DNA of 49,089 bases from Chloroflexota bacterium (GCA_013204545.1 JABMNN010000057.1:1-49089); one strand, 5' to 3'; shown: positions 27,146 to 36,331, numbered from the stretch's first letter. Program-made: numbers and translations. Notes: generated by a model not told the origin, from the sequence alone.

Positions 27146-27166
27146 TCGGTCGTTGAACGGGGCGCG
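27121..27166 (+). repeat. Direct repeat, left copy, first half
   Basis: Covers the last eight codons of the acyltransferase and 21 bases beyond its stop. It aligns with 32388-32434 at about 38 of 46 positions plus one single-base gap; the 27-base core (GCGTGATCGGT...GGGGCGCG) matches at 23 of 27. In both copies the TGA lies in the same place. Confidence 0.7.
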
Positions 27167-27620
27167 TCGAAAAGATAGCTCCATGAGCTGGCGCAAGATC
27201 AGGCGTGCTGCTGAAGAACGGCTTGGTTTGCTTTCGCGAGCCTGAATTACCAGATGTTCAAAGTCGGTTTATGGACGTTGAGTGCCATCATCTGGGTATC
27301 CAAACCTGAGATCGTGGGCTTTCACCTCACGTTATTGGACACCAGCGGTTTGTGAGTTCCGCTGAAGCCTGAGAAGGGCTTTTTAACGCCCGTAAGCGAA
27401 GATGAGGATTTATTCCGGTCGGGTTATGGAGCCGGCCTCATCCCGTGAGAGGGTTGTCTCGAGGTGATCGAGACGGTTATTGGCGTGTTGTGATTGATGG
27501 TCGTTTCACGCTGGGAATTTTTTTGCCATGTTTTGCATCGATCGCCGCGGATAAGTCGTTAGAGATATCCGTTCGAACGACGTGAGAATGCCGTTGTTCA
27601 GCAGCTACGCCTGACCCTGC

Positions 27621-27650
27621 GCGAGGTCATGGAGTTTTTCGTTACCTTTG
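27621..27650 (+). repeat. Direct repeat, left copy, second half
   Basis: 30 bases (GCGAGGT...TTTTTCGTTACCTTTG) matching 32454-32483 at 28 of 30 positions. It is separated from the first half by 454 bases here but by only 19 bases in the right copy. Confidence 0.8.
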
Positions 27651-27891
27651 TCCCGTTCTGGTTGAGCGGTTGCGGGTTTCTCTGCTATTTGTCAGGTTCT
27701 GTCATTTGGCCGGATTGGTCAAGTTCGGATGGCACACTTGGTGAATCATCGTTTTCTTGGGATCGACGAGTTCGCTTGGCGCTTGGCATGGAAGTCGTTA
27801 TGGGGCGTTTAACGACTAGCCCAATTGGAGGCTTCGGGGTTGCTGTCTAGCTTTACGCCACACTAAGAAAATACCGATCCTGCACCATATG

Positions 27892-27993
27892 CGTGAGCAT
27901 TCCATATAGGAAGCTTTGCTTGGAGCGAGGTACACTGCCGAGGAAATCAATGCTCTGGTCGAATCGGGCGTGGCTGTTGTCAACAACATCTAG
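27892..27993 (+). pseudogene. C-terminal remnant of a CaiB/BaiF-type CoA-transferase
   Basis: The frame reads REHSI, TAG (27907-27909), then EALLGARYTAEEINALVES and GVAVVNNI before a TAG at 27991. The order (R/G)EH..E.L...LG...EEI..L...G is the usual C-terminus of class III CoA-transferases. The internal stop and the lack of any upstream part mark it as a relic. This family includes formyl-CoA:oxalate CoA-transferase, but such a short piece cannot be assigned to a subfamily. Confidence 0.55.
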
Positions 27994-28032
27994 TACCGAT
28001 CACTAGAGCCGTGGGGCTGGGCGAGGACGAGT

Positions 28033-28617
28033 ATGCGAGGAGATTTGAACACGAATCGTGTTCGTTTGCTCGGCACCACGATGCCGCTGCTGTTCGTCGC
28101 ACTATTTTTTGCAGTTCTCGTTTCTTCCTGTTCAAGTTCCAGTGAAGATTCGAACGAACGAACGCCGACGGTTTCCGTGACGGCGTCTGATCCGGCAGCT
28201 TTGACACCAACGGTCATCGCCACTACAACTGTCGGTGATTCTCCAACTCCGATCCCACCCACTACAGTTCCTGCGGCGACAAAAGTACCACTGGCGACGA
28301 CTGCCGCAGCCGTACCAACAGCCACATCGGCTCCGCCTACTCCCACGCCGTTCCCGCTCGGTGGAGATTTCTTTCTCAATCTAGTTGAGCCTGTCGAACT
28401 CGATATATTCGCCACAACTTCAACGCTCAACGTGGTCGGACAAACGAGAGTAGATGCGGTTGTAACGGTAAACGACGATATCGTGATCCCTAATACCGAA
28501 GGAATTTTCGAGCATACGGTGTCACTTGAAGTAGGTATCAACATCATCGAAGTCGTAGGCAGCGTTTCTGCTGACGAACAGGCTAGCTACGTAATAACCG
28601 TTGTCTACTTGCCGTAG
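28033..28617 (+). CDS. Putative lipoprotein with Thr/Pro-rich stalk
   Basis: 194 residues; GAGG lies 6 bases before ATG. The signal peptide ends in LVSSC followed by SSSSEDS, a lipobox with a Ser/acidic spacer. Residues ~45-110 are a low-complexity Thr/Pro/Ala/Val linker (TPTP, TTTV, PPTPTPFP) that would hold the C-terminal domain away from the membrane. That domain (~115-194) resembles small beta-sandwiches of the glucodextranase-B/bacterial Ig type: an unconserved strand, then VTVNDDIVIPNTEGIFEH and LEVGINIIEVVGS. Likely a cell-surface binding or spacer protein. It is the first of three co-directional exported-protein genes. Confidence 0.75.
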   Translation: MRGDLNTNRVRLLGTTMPLLFVALFFAVLVSSCSSSSEDSNERTPTVSVTASDPAALTPTVIATTTVGDSPTPIPPTTVPAATKVPLATTAAAVPTATSAPPTPTPFPLGGDFFLNLVEPVELDIFATTSTLNVVGQTRVDAVVTVNDDIVIPNTEGIFEHTVSLEVGINIIEVVGSVSADEQASYVITVVYLP

Positions 28618-28687
28618 GCATCTGAGAAATAAGTGCGACGGACACGCTAAAGATAATGTTTGCAATGCTCGTGAAATGGAGAGAATT

Positions 28688-29449
28688 ATGAAAGCGAAAT
28701 TACTGACCGGAAGCGGTCTAGTTGCGTTAATAGCGGTTGCATCGCTAATAGCGTTTAACATTGGCAGCCGAAGCTTAGTGGAGCCATTGTTGGGGGCTAC
28801 TGTAGCGCACGAAATCTCAGTAGCTGGAATGGAAGAACCGATCGAGGTCTTGATGTCTGACATCACGACAAACCCCGGTGCCGAGTTACTGAGCTCTGTT
28901 GCTGGTCAGCCCAATGGTACCGATGAGGGCATTAAGGTTCACGGACGTTGGACGATCGAGGTAACTGAGCCAGATGGCAAACTTGTAAGTCTGAACGAAT
29001 TCGACAACGCTCTCACAACGAGTGGTGGAGAAACGCTGGCCAATTTCTTGGCGCATGTCTGGTCTGTCGGAAAATGGCAAGTCGAACTTGGTGGCAACGC
29101 GTGCGCCATCGGCTCGGGAAGTCCTGCCAATTGCGTGCTCGTCGAGCCACCGTACGTAAACGGGAATATCTCGAACTTGCCGCATTACTTCGATAGCCTA
29201 ACCGTAACGTCACCGACGACTGGCGTTAACAGCGGCAAACTCGTCCTTACCGGGTCTGCGACTGTTGCAAACGACACAGTCATCAATTCGGTAAGTAGTG
29301 CTGTCATCGGTTGCGCCCCGAGTGTCGCACCAGCTGATGCTAACTGTCCCGGTTCATATTTGCCTTTCACTGCTAAGACATTGAGCCCAACAGTGGCCGT
29401 ACTTGGGAATCAGGTCGTAAACGTCACAGTCGTTATTAGTTTCTCGTAG
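28688..29449 (+). CDS. Exported protein of unknown function
   Basis: 253 residues from ATG 28688 with GGAGAG 4 bases upstream; the frame is open to 28601 but the extra part overlaps the upstream stop and is not signal-like. An N-terminal hydrophobic helix (LLTGSGLVALIAVASLIAF) is a signal anchor. The mature part has WTIEVTEPDGKLVSLNEFDNAL at ~80-105, a beta-rich middle, and three Cys in ACAIG, NCVLV and related segments, with two more near the end (GCAPS, NCPGS). I do not recognise the family. It lies 70 bases after the lipoprotein gene and 23 before the 957-residue gene, so probably one operon. Confidence 0.7.
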   Translation: MKAKLLTGSGLVALIAVASLIAFNIGSRSLVEPLLGATVAHEISVAGMEEPIEVLMSDITTNPGAELLSSVAGQPNGTDEGIKVHGRWTIEVTEPDGKLVSLNEFDNALTTSGGETLANFLAHVWSVGKWQVELGGNACAIGSGSPANCVLVEPPYVNGNISNLPHYFDSLTVTSPTTGVNSGKLVLTGSATVANDTVINSVSSAVIGCAPSVAPADANCPGSYLPFTAKTLSPTVAVLGNQVVNVTVVISFS

Positions 29450-29472
29450 TTCGGCTGACGTAATCGCCAAAC

Positions 29473-32346
29473 ATGAAAAATTGTCAGGTTGTGGACTTGA
29501 GAATCGCCAGATCGCTCATATTGCTGACCGCCATCACTGCATTAGCAGTGATGGGAGGCAACACGCGTGTCTCAGCCCAAGACCCGCCGCCGATCGACAT
29601 CTTCGTACAAGAGCAGATCGGAGTCAGTGATTCTGATGAGACTACGGTTCCTGCAACCGTTGATGTAGACGACATGGTTCACGTCGAAGATGACGTATCC
29701 GTCATCGGTCCTGTGGTCATAGAAATTAGTGAATCCATCGGCATTTCAGACGGAATTTCTATCGTAGGTCCGGCGATAATTAACGTGTTCGAGCAAGTAA
29801 CTGTCACTGATACAGGTGGGCTAATAAATTCCGCACCGATCGTCGATGCAGGTATCGATAGCACTGTTGATGAAGGCATCACTCTAGACCTCGACGCCTC
29901 CGTAATCGTGCTCGATCCGCAACTCACGACTGCCACGATCAATTGGGGTGACGGCAGCACGTATGATCAAGTTGTTCCGACCGCTGTCGGTGCCATTGTC
30001 GCGTCGCACCTTTACGACAACGATGGCGTTTTTACAGTAACCGTGACCGTCGCCGGGCTGTTTGGTGATCAGGGTGTCGATACAACTCAGATCACGGTCA
30101 CAAATCTCCCGCCTATCGTAGATATCGGTGGGCCTTACACACTGGATGCAGCCGATACGAGTTCAACGGCAGTATTGACGGCAATTGCTTCAGATCCAGG
30201 CCAAGATCGTCTGATCTACGCTTGGGATCTTGATGAAGATGGAGATTTTGATGACAGCACGAATCAGACGGTCGTGTTCCAATCACCAACTGTTGGAGAG
30301 TTCCTTCTATCAGTCGAAGTAACAGACGACTCGGGAGCAACGGCAACTGACTCAGCAATAGTCACGGTAATCGACACGACAGCAGGCATAGCGCTTCCAG
30401 ACGAAAATCCGCAAGAGGTTGCCGGAGCGGATACAGCGGTGTTACGGCTACGCTCGTTTAACACAACCGCCAACACTGTACTTCGAGAAGGCCAACGTCT
30501 CGTTGTTAACGCCACTCTATTACTTGATCCGGGTGTCAATCCTAGTTCAGTAGGTGCTATCGAGTTCTTACTTGATGGCCATCCTCTGCCGGTAGATGCA
30601 CTTGTGGTTCGTATGTCAGCAACTACGTCTCGCGTTCAATTTGGCCGAAATACGATTGTCGCAGGAGAAACGCTAGTCATTAGCTCCACAGCATACGACC
30701 TCGCGGGTTCCGCAATTGCCATATCAACGCTATCACTGGCTGTCGCTTCAAATTTCACCTTTGAATTTAGCGCTGATAGATCGACCGTAAATGTGGGCGA
30801 TCCGGTCACATTCACGGCTCTCGGTCAATCGTCAAAATCAAGGGTCACATACAGTTTCTACGAGCTTGAAGATGATACCTCGACACAGCGGTTGCTTGCC
30901 CCTGCAAGCTCAGCCTCGACACTCACGGTGAGAGACTTCCAACCGGGCATTCATAAAGTGATGGCGAGAGCTGACGATGAATCCGGTGGAGTCGCTCGGT
31001 CAACGCTGGTAACGGTCACAGTGCTAGACCCTTCACAGAGTCGCTCCGAACAAACAGGGAGAGTATCGGGTCGGTCGGTTATTGGCAGACTAATTAGCCT
31101 TACGACAGAAGCCGTTGTTGTGGGAACCGATCTCGGACACGTTCAAGTTCACATCGATAGTAATGCAACCGAGATGGCGGCAGATATCGGTGCCGAAGCC
31201 TTCTCAACAGGCTCCAAAGTTGTGGTTATCGCCGACAGAGAGATATTGTCAGGCAATGCAATCGCTCTAAAAATTGTCGCGATCCCAGGAACAGCCACAA
31301 GAAGACATGGTCGAGTGTTGGTATCCGACTCTGGTGACGGAAATACCGCTGTTCTGGTTAGTGCCGATGACTCCGATGGCACATCGAGAATCAAAGATGA
31401 TGCAGGTCTGTACAGTGCAGGCGATCAACTCATCGTGCTCGTTTTTAGAGATGGCACGAGCCGAGGATCTGATGACCCGACCGTGCTTGGCAAGGTCGAT
31501 GACATCAATGATCGGCTCAATAATTACGCAGACCGAAAATTTAGTGATGGTGACAATGATGCCAGTGGTCTGATCGATCGATTGGCGGAAAAACAGCGTG
31601 AACTCGAACAACAGCGAATCGATGAAGCCAGCAAGCATGCAGATGAAGCCGTTCGACGGGCAGCTGAATTAGCCGCGGAAAAAGCGAGACGAGCGGCAGA
31701 AAACGATGCAGCAGACCCGGTAAAGGTTATTCGCAAACAAGCTGTCGCAGATTCAGAAGACGCGATTATCGCGTGCGCGTCACGGACGGTTGGACGGACA
31801 GTGAGCGGTGAGGGCGATCTGAATGATGACGAAATGCGACGTGTTAAGGCGGCTTGCTTAGGCGGAGATTCTGATGGAGGATCGGGACGTATGCCGGAGG
31901 CGAGCGATGGTGCGCAGAGCAACACTGCACCGCCAGAAGTTCTCGATTGCATTATCCGTGTATTAGGCAGCGTTCCCAACCGAGCGATAACCGATGAAGA
32001 GGAAGTACGACTCCAAGCCGCTTGCTCACTCGGCGATAGGAACAACGATGACGGGAAGACGACTGAGGAAAAAAAACAAGAGCGAAATACAGATTCAGCC
32101 TTGGACGATCGTAAAGTTGCGTTCTGTGAAGCAAATCCTTCAGATTCGCACTGCTCAGGCGTCTCCGCTGGATCCTCAGGAGGCAAGGGTGACACATCGG
32201 CTGGTGAGAAAGAAAAGCGTGCCTTTTGTGCCGATAATCCGAGGGATTCGCGTTGCGCTAACGTCGGTGTTAATACGGTCGACGATAGCGGTAAAGTCGA
32301 GCCTGAAACTAAGAACGATCCCGGCACTAAGCCACCCGGTAAGTAG
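29473..32346 (+). CDS. Large secreted PKD-domain protein with coiled coil and Cys-pair tail
   Basis: 957 residues. The signal peptide is RSLILLTAITALAVMGGNTRVSAQ (cut after AQ is plausible). Residues ~30-115 carry repeats of the form (VxVxDxVxVxGP). Two PKD-type domains follow (~119-215 with INWGDGS; ~216-305 with YAWDLDEDGD), then a beta-rich region to ~510. A DUF5666-like stretch (~520-645) starts TGRVSGRSVIGRLISL. A charged coiled coil at ~690-745 (EKQRELEQQRIDEASKHADE) leads to a tail with two helical Cys-pair units (IACASRT...KAACLGG; DCIIRVL...QAACSLG) and two short ones (FCEANPSDSHC; FCADNPRDSRC). No C-terminal anchor. Function unknown; adhesive or matrix role is a guess. Confidence 0.78.
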   Translation: MKNCQVVDLRIARSLILLTAITALAVMGGNTRVSAQDPPPIDIFVQEQIGVSDSDETTVPATVDVDDMVHVEDDVSVIGPVVIEISESIGISDGISIVGPAIINVFEQVTVTDTGGLINSAPIVDAGIDSTVDEGITLDLDASVIVLDPQLTTATINWGDGSTYDQVVPTAVGAIVASHLYDNDGVFTVTVTVAGLFGDQGVDTTQITVTNLPPIVDIGGPYTLDAADTSSTAVLTAIASDPGQDRLIYAWDLDEDGDFDDSTNQTVVFQSPTVGEFLLSVEVTDDSGATATDSAIVTVIDTTAGIALPDENPQEVAGADTAVLRLRSFNTTANTVLREGQRLVVNATLLLDPGVNPSSVGAIEFLLDGHPLPVDALVVRMSATTSRVQFGRNTIVAGETLVISSTAYDLAGSAIAISTLSLAVASNFTFEFSADRSTVNVGDPVTFTALGQSSKSRVTYSFYELEDDTSTQRLLAPASSASTLTVRDFQPGIHKVMARADDESGGVARSTLVTVTVLDPSQSRSEQTGRVSGRSVIGRLISLTTEAVVVGTDLGHVQVHIDSNATEMAADIGAEAFSTGSKVVVIADREILSGNAIALKIVAIPGTATRRHGRVLVSDSGDGNTAVLVSADDSDGTSRIKDDAGLYSAGDQLIVLVFRDGTSRGSDDPTVLGKVDDINDRLNNYADRKFSDGDNDASGLIDRLAEKQRELEQQRIDEASKHADEAVRRAAELAAEKARRAAENDAADPVKVIRKQAVADSEDAIIACASRTVGRTVSGEGDLNDDEMRRVKAACLGGDSDGGSGRMPEASDGAQSNTAPPEVLDCIIRVLGSVPNRAITDEEEVRLQAACSLGDRNNDDGKTTEEKKQERNTDSALDDRKVAFCEANPSDSHCSGVSAGSSGGKGDTSAGEKEKRAFCADNPRDSRCANVGVNTVDDSGKVEPETKNDPGTKPPGK

Positions 32347-32353
32347 TTAGAGA

Positions 32354-32388
32354 CTATCTAGCGGTTGTCGAACTCAGTTCGTAGATAG
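32354..32388 (+). terminator. Nested hairpin after the secreted-protein operon
   Basis: CTATCTA (32354-32360) pairs with TAGATAG (32382-32388), with an inner GAAC-TCA-GTTC hairpin, 8 bases past the stop of the 957-residue gene. No T-run follows, so its role as a terminator is uncertain. Confidence 0.4.
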
Positions 32389-32434
32389 ATCGACAGATGA
32401 TGCTGAGGCGTGATCGGTTATTGGATGGGGCGCG
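32388..32434 (+). repeat. Direct repeat, right copy, first half
   Basis: Counterpart of 27121-27166, about 38 of 46 aligned positions the same with one extra base. It resembles the 3' end and downstream bases of the acyltransferase gene, including the TGA, although no acyltransferase lies here. Confidence 0.7.
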
Positions 32435-32453
32435 GGATGGGGTGGTCCGAGGT

Positions 32454-32483
32454 GCGAGGTAAGGGAGTTTTTCGTTACCTTTG
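32454..32483 (+). repeat. Direct repeat, right copy, second half
   Basis: Counterpart of 27621-27650 with 28 of 30 bases the same. It ends 11 bases before the last codon of the convergent acetyl-CoA synthetase gene. Confidence 0.8.
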
Positions 32484-32494
32484 CTGTGGTTGAA

Positions 32495-34474
32495 CTATTT
32501 GCCTTTGTTGGCTATTAGGGCTTCCACTACTTCGGGGTCGGCTAGGGTTGAGGTGTCGCCTATTGTGTCGATTTCGTCGGTGGCGATTTTCCGCAGGATA
32601 CGGCGCATGATTTTTCCGGAGCGGGTTTTTGGTAGAGCGGGTGCCCAGTGGATAACGTCGGGTGCGGCGATGGGTCCGATTACTGTCCGGACTTGTGCTC
32701 GTAATACCTGCTTTAGATCGTCTGTGTATTCCTGTCCGACATTCAAAGTCACATAGGCGTAGATGCCTTGTCCCTTGATATCGTGCGGGAATCCAACAAC
32801 CGCAGCTTCAGCAACCGCTTCGTGCAGCACCAGAGCGCTTTCGACTTCGGCAGTGCCCATTCGGTGTCCTGAAACGTTGATAACGTCGTCAACACGTCCG
32901 GTGACCCAGTAGTAGCCATCCTCGTCACGCGTCGAGCCGTCGCCAGTGAAGTAGTAGCCCTTGTACATATCGAAGTAGGTATCTTCGAATCGCTTGTGAT
33001 CGCCGTAGAGCGTGCGCATTTGACCGGGCCATGTTGCTTTTAGTGCCAGCACGCCGGATACGCCGTTGCCTTCGAGCGGCTTACCGCTTTCGGGATCGAG
33101 TATTACAGGTTCGACGCCGAAGAACGGCATTGTGGCTGCGCCGGGTTTGGTTGGGATGGCGCCGGGGAGTGGAGTTATTAGTATTCCGCCGGTTTCGGTT
33201 TGCCACCACGTATCGACAATTGGGCAACGTCCTTTTCCGACGTGGGTGTTGTACCAGCGCCATGCTTCGGGATTGATTGGTTCACCAACAGATCCGAGGA
33301 GCTTTAGAGAAGGCATTTCGTACTTGTCGGGGTAGTCATCGCCCAAGCTGGCAATTGCTCGAATAGCTGTAGGGGCTGTGTAGAACTGGTTTACGTTCCA
33401 CTTTTCGACGATTTGCCAGAAACGATCGGGTGCAGGGTAGGTGGGAATACCTTCGAACATGATCGTTGTTGCACCGTTGGCTAGGGGTCCGTAAACGATG
33501 TAGGAGTGACCGGTGACCCAGCCGATATCGGCAGTGCAGAAATAGATATCGCCATCGTGGTAATCGAACACGTATTTGTGGGTTTGCGAGGCGTAGACCA
33601 TGTAGCCGGCGGTGGTGTGGAGCACGCCTTTTGGTTGGCCTGTAGAACCTGATGTGTAGAGGATGAAGAGGGGATCTTCCGATTCCATGTGTTCAGCTTC
33701 GGATTCGGCACCGGCGTTCGCCATAACATCGGCATACCAGACGTCACGGTCTTCTTTCATATCGTGTTCGACGCCGGTGCTGCCGGGTACACGTTCGATA
33801 ACGATGCAAGTTTCAACAGGGATGCCCATAGTCTTTTCGGCGATTGCCATCGCTTCGTCGGCGACAGATTTCATCTGGACGGGCTTGGCTCCGCGGTGGG
33901 TGCCGTTGCAGGTGACGAGGGTTGTGGATGTGGCATCGGCGATACGTCCGCCAAGAGCGTCGGCTGAGAATCCGCCGAAGACGATCGAGTGGATGGCTCC
34001 GATTCTGGCGCAGGCGAGCATGGCGACTGCTAGCTCGGGAATCATGGGCATGTAGATGGTGACGCGGTCGCCCTTTTTCACGCCTTGCGACTTCAGGACG
34101 TTCGAGAATTTGCTTACTTCTTCGTGAAGTTCGCGGTAGGTGATGACTCGTTCTTCGCCGGGTTCGTTGCCTTCCCAGATGATGGCAGTTTGGTCGCCAC
34201 GGGTTTCGAGGTGTCGGTCGAGGCAGTTGTAGGCGATGTTGGTTTGACCGCCTTCGAACCACTTGATATCGACGGGTCCTTTTCGGATGTCGTAGTTGAA
34301 CTGCCGGACGGTATCCCACTTCTTGAACCAGTGGTATTCAGAGGCTTTTTCTGCCCAGAACGCGTCGGGGTCGGTGATGGACCGTTCGTACTCGGCTTTA
34401 TATTCATCGAAGCTGCTTACGTGGGCGTTCGCTGCGAACGATTTCGAGGGTGAATAAAGTTCCGAATCAGACAT
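32495..34474 (-). CDS. acs: Acetyl-CoA synthetase
   Basis: 659 residues, full length for AMP-forming Acs. Motifs: [29 protein letters not shown], the P-loop [20 protein letters not shown], the CoA/acetate-site block [49 protein letters not shown], the hinge [20 protein letters not shown], and the reactive K621 in [11 protein letters not shown], the site usually controlled by acetylation. It makes acetyl-CoA from acetate, ATP and CoA. GGAG 6 bases before ATG 34474. It follows the OxlT-like carrier gene on the same strand after 143 bases, so carrier and enzyme may serve the same acid. Confidence 0.97.
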   Translation of the reverse strand: MSDSELYSPSKSFAANAHVSSFDEYKAEYERSITDPDAFWAEKASEYHWFKKWDTVRQFNYDIRKGPVDIKWFEGGQTNIAYNCLDRHLETRGDQTAIIWEGNEPGEERVITYRELHEEVSKFSNVLKSQGVKKGDRVTIYMPMIPELAVAMLACARIGAIHSIVFGGFSADALGGRIADATSTTLVTCNGTHRGAKPVQMKSVADEAMAIAEKTMGIPVETCIVIERVPGSTGVEHDMKEDRDVWYADVMANAGAESEAEHMESEDPLFILYTSGSTGQPKGVLHTTAGYMVYASQTHKYVFDYHDGDIYFCTADIGWVTGHSYIVYGPLANGATTIMFEGIPTYPAPDRFWQIVEKWNVNQFYTAPTAIRAIASLGDDYPDKYEMPSLKLLGSVGEPINPEAWRWYNTHVGKGRCPIVDTWWQTETGGILITPLPGAIPTKPGAATMPFFGVEPVILDPESGKPLEGNGVSGVLALKATWPGQMRTLYGDHKRFEDTYFDMYKGYYFTGDGSTRDEDGYYWVTGRVDDVINVSGHRMGTAEVESALVLHEAVAEAAVVGFPHDIKGQGIYAYVTLNVGQEYTDDLKQVLRAQVRTVIGPIAAPDVIHWAPALPKTRSGKIMRRILRKIATDEIDTIGDTSTLADPEVVEALIANKGK

Positions 34475-34617
34475 CAGTGACTCCAGTTACCTATAACTTG
34501 TGCTTACTGCTGGCGTTGCCTCGGGGATTTATACCCGTTTTTGTGCTTGTTGTGGGCGTTGATAACTGACCCGACTGCACGGTTTGATGGGAAGGATACA
34601 GATTATCGGCGATTTTG

Positions 34618-36051
34618 CTAAGCCAGAACAGGCTTGGCAACGGCATCGAGGCTTGGCTCTTTCGATGTTGCGACCAGTACTCCCGCAACCAAACATAGGA
34701 TTCCGGCGATCATAAATGGTGCGAGCCAGACGCTCAATCCTTGATCGGCTCCGGCGTCTTTGAACGTTCCCGCCATGATTGGGCCGACGATGCCACCGAT
34801 TCCGTATGCGGAGAACATGAGTCCGTAGTTGATGCCGAGGTTCTTTACGCCGAACCAGTTGGCAGTTGCGAGCGGGAAGAGGGCGAAGTTTCCGCCGAAG
34901 TTGAATCCGGTTAGAGCGAGGAATACATACAGGGCGACCAGCGAGCCACCGAAGTAGAAGAAGCTGATTACTAGGATGCTTTGTGTTACTGCCATGATCG
35001 TCATCGACTTGCGCCATCCGATTCGATCAGCGATAAAACCCCATCCGATTCTGCCGAGTCCGTTCGATAATGCGAATGCTACTGCATATGCAGTTGAAGC
35101 TGCAGCACCTGCTGCCGCGAGATCGGTAAACGCTCCGCTATCCATCAGGGCATCACGTCCGTAGAGCTTGTTGATGCCGATGAGCATGAGGCCTGCGAGG
35201 GCGAGGAACACGAACGAAAGCCACAATACGTAGAACTGTGGTTGAGTGAGCATTGAGTGCGGAGAGAATTCGTGTGCAGCGTCTTGCTGTACCTGAGAAG
35301 GGGGAGGGTTCCAGCCTGCGGGTTTCCATCCGTCGGGAGGGTAGGTCATTAGCAATCCACCGATGTGGACGAGGATTCCAAACACGACGCTGTAGATGAG
35401 GAACGTGCTGAGGACGCCGTAGTTTTGTATTAGGTGACCCCAATCGCCAGCGAGTTGCACCCAGAGCAAGGCACCAAAACCGAAACCTGCCACTGCAAAT
35501 CCGGTCATGAGTCCTTTTTTATCCGGGAACCAGCGAACACCGACGGCGATTGGTACAACGTAGACGAGTCCGATTCCTGCGCCACCCATTACGCCGATGC
35601 AGAGAACTTGCACCCAGAACTGTTGACCGAAAAAGCCTGCGAGTCCATAGCCCGTGCCTAAAAGAATTCCGCCAGCGATGGCAACCGGACGGGGGCCGAT
35701 ATGTGCGACAGCTTTACCGGCTACAAGCATCATCGCAGCGAAGGAGGCGAGTCCTACAGAAAATATCCATTGCGTTTGAGTAGTAGTGAAACCGAAATCA
35801 CCGCCCTTATCGGTTAGTTCTCCGGTGAAGACGCCCCAGGCGTAGATGGCTCCGAGCGACATTTGGATGAGGATTGCTCCCAATGCAACCAGCCAGCGGT
35901 GTCTTGTGAGTAGACCATGCTCGACCTTGTCGATTATATCGACCATTGGGTGGTGATGTTCGAAGCCGTTGATAGCTGTTTTTATGGTCATTTCTGCTTC
36001 GATTAACAGTTCGGACGGACGCATGTGGAGGAGGGAATGTTGTGTACTCAT
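34618..36051 (-). CDS. MFS carrier, oxalate:formate antiporter (OFA) family
   Basis: 477 residues with about 12 membrane helices after a ~50-residue hydrophilic N-terminus. OFA-type marks: LIQMSLGAIYAWGVFTGEL in TM1, GAGIGLVYVVPIAVGVRWFPDKKGLMTGFAVAGFGFG around TM4-5, NGLGRIGWGFIADRIGWRK between TM8-9 and FGGNFALFPLATANWFG in TM10-11. The family carries small carboxylates such as oxalate, formate, lactate or acetate. Position before acs suggests acetate or another monocarboxylate. The start is uncertain: ATG 36051 has no ribosome site and lies 12 bases from an inverted repeat; ATG 36024 or 35991 is possible. Confidence 0.88.
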   Translation of the reverse strand: MSTQHSLLHMRPSELLIEAEMTIKTAINGFEHHHPMVDIIDKVEHGLLTRHRWLVALGAILIQMSLGAIYAWGVFTGELTDKGGDFGFTTTQTQWIFSVGLASFAAMMLVAGKAVAHIGPRPVAIAGGILLGTGYGLAGFFGQQFWVQVLCIGVMGGAGIGLVYVVPIAVGVRWFPDKKGLMTGFAVAGFGFGALLWVQLAGDWGHLIQNYGVLSTFLIYSVVFGILVHIGGLLMTYPPDGWKPAGWNPPPSQVQQDAAHEFSPHSMLTQPQFYVLWLSFVFLALAGLMLIGINKLYGRDALMDSGAFTDLAAAGAAASTAYAVAFALSNGLGRIGWGFIADRIGWRKSMTIMAVTQSILVISFFYFGGSLVALYVFLALTGFNFGGNFALFPLATANWFGVKNLGINYGLMFSAYGIGGIVGPIMAGTFKDAGADQGLSVWLAPFMIAGILCLVAGVLVATSKEPSLDAVAKPVLA

Positions 36052-36063
36052 ACATCGATGATT

Positions 36064-36079
36064 TCACTCAGTTGAGTGA
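36064..36079. promoter_or_regulatory. Inverted repeat upstream of the OFA carrier, candidate operator
   Basis: TCACTCA-GT-TGAGTGA, 7-base arms with a 2-base centre, ending 12 bases before the carrier start codon. The position, in the leader or overlapping the promoter, suits a repressor site or a start-blocking hairpin for the carrier gene. The divergent 1574-residue gene starts 253 bases away. Confidence 0.45.
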
Positions 36080-36331
36080 GGAGATATGAGGGTGCGTGAG
36101 GCGATTGTGAGAAAAATCACAATAGGTGTAAATATGTGCAGTAACGGATGTGTTTGTTGGCAAATTCGTGTGAGTTGGTGGTGAGTTATTCACACAAATT
36201 ACATATAAGAATTCTGCATTTCTTTCATACCGTGGTAAATTTTCGGTCAATGAATAGGGATGACGATTCTTCCGGCAGAAAGAGTCTTCCCATAATCGAC
36301 ACGAGTTCGGTATATCGATACGGGGTGAGTT

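Larger units (their letters stand above)
27146..28032. other. Decayed, non-coding stretch with gene remnants
   Basis: 887 bases without an intact gene. Visible pieces: an open stretch 27183-27245 (MSWRKIRRAAEERLGLLSRA, then stop); a possible frame-shifted continuation at 27238-27309 starting EPELPDVQSRFMDVE; a 6-bp hairpin GTCTCG/CGAGAC at 27456-27474; the second half of a direct repeat at 27621-27650; and a CoA-transferase C-terminal remnant at 27892-27993. A plus-strand frame at 27629-27850 (73 codons) is Trp/Gly/Ser-rich with no family likeness and begins inside the repeat, so I do not call it a gene. The overall picture is erosion of former genes. Confidence 0.6.

Noticed and set aside
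31524-32327. Long minus-strand frame opposite the tail of the 957-residue gene
   Set aside because: Ser/Arg-rich mirror of the coding strand; the plus strand has clear domain structure.
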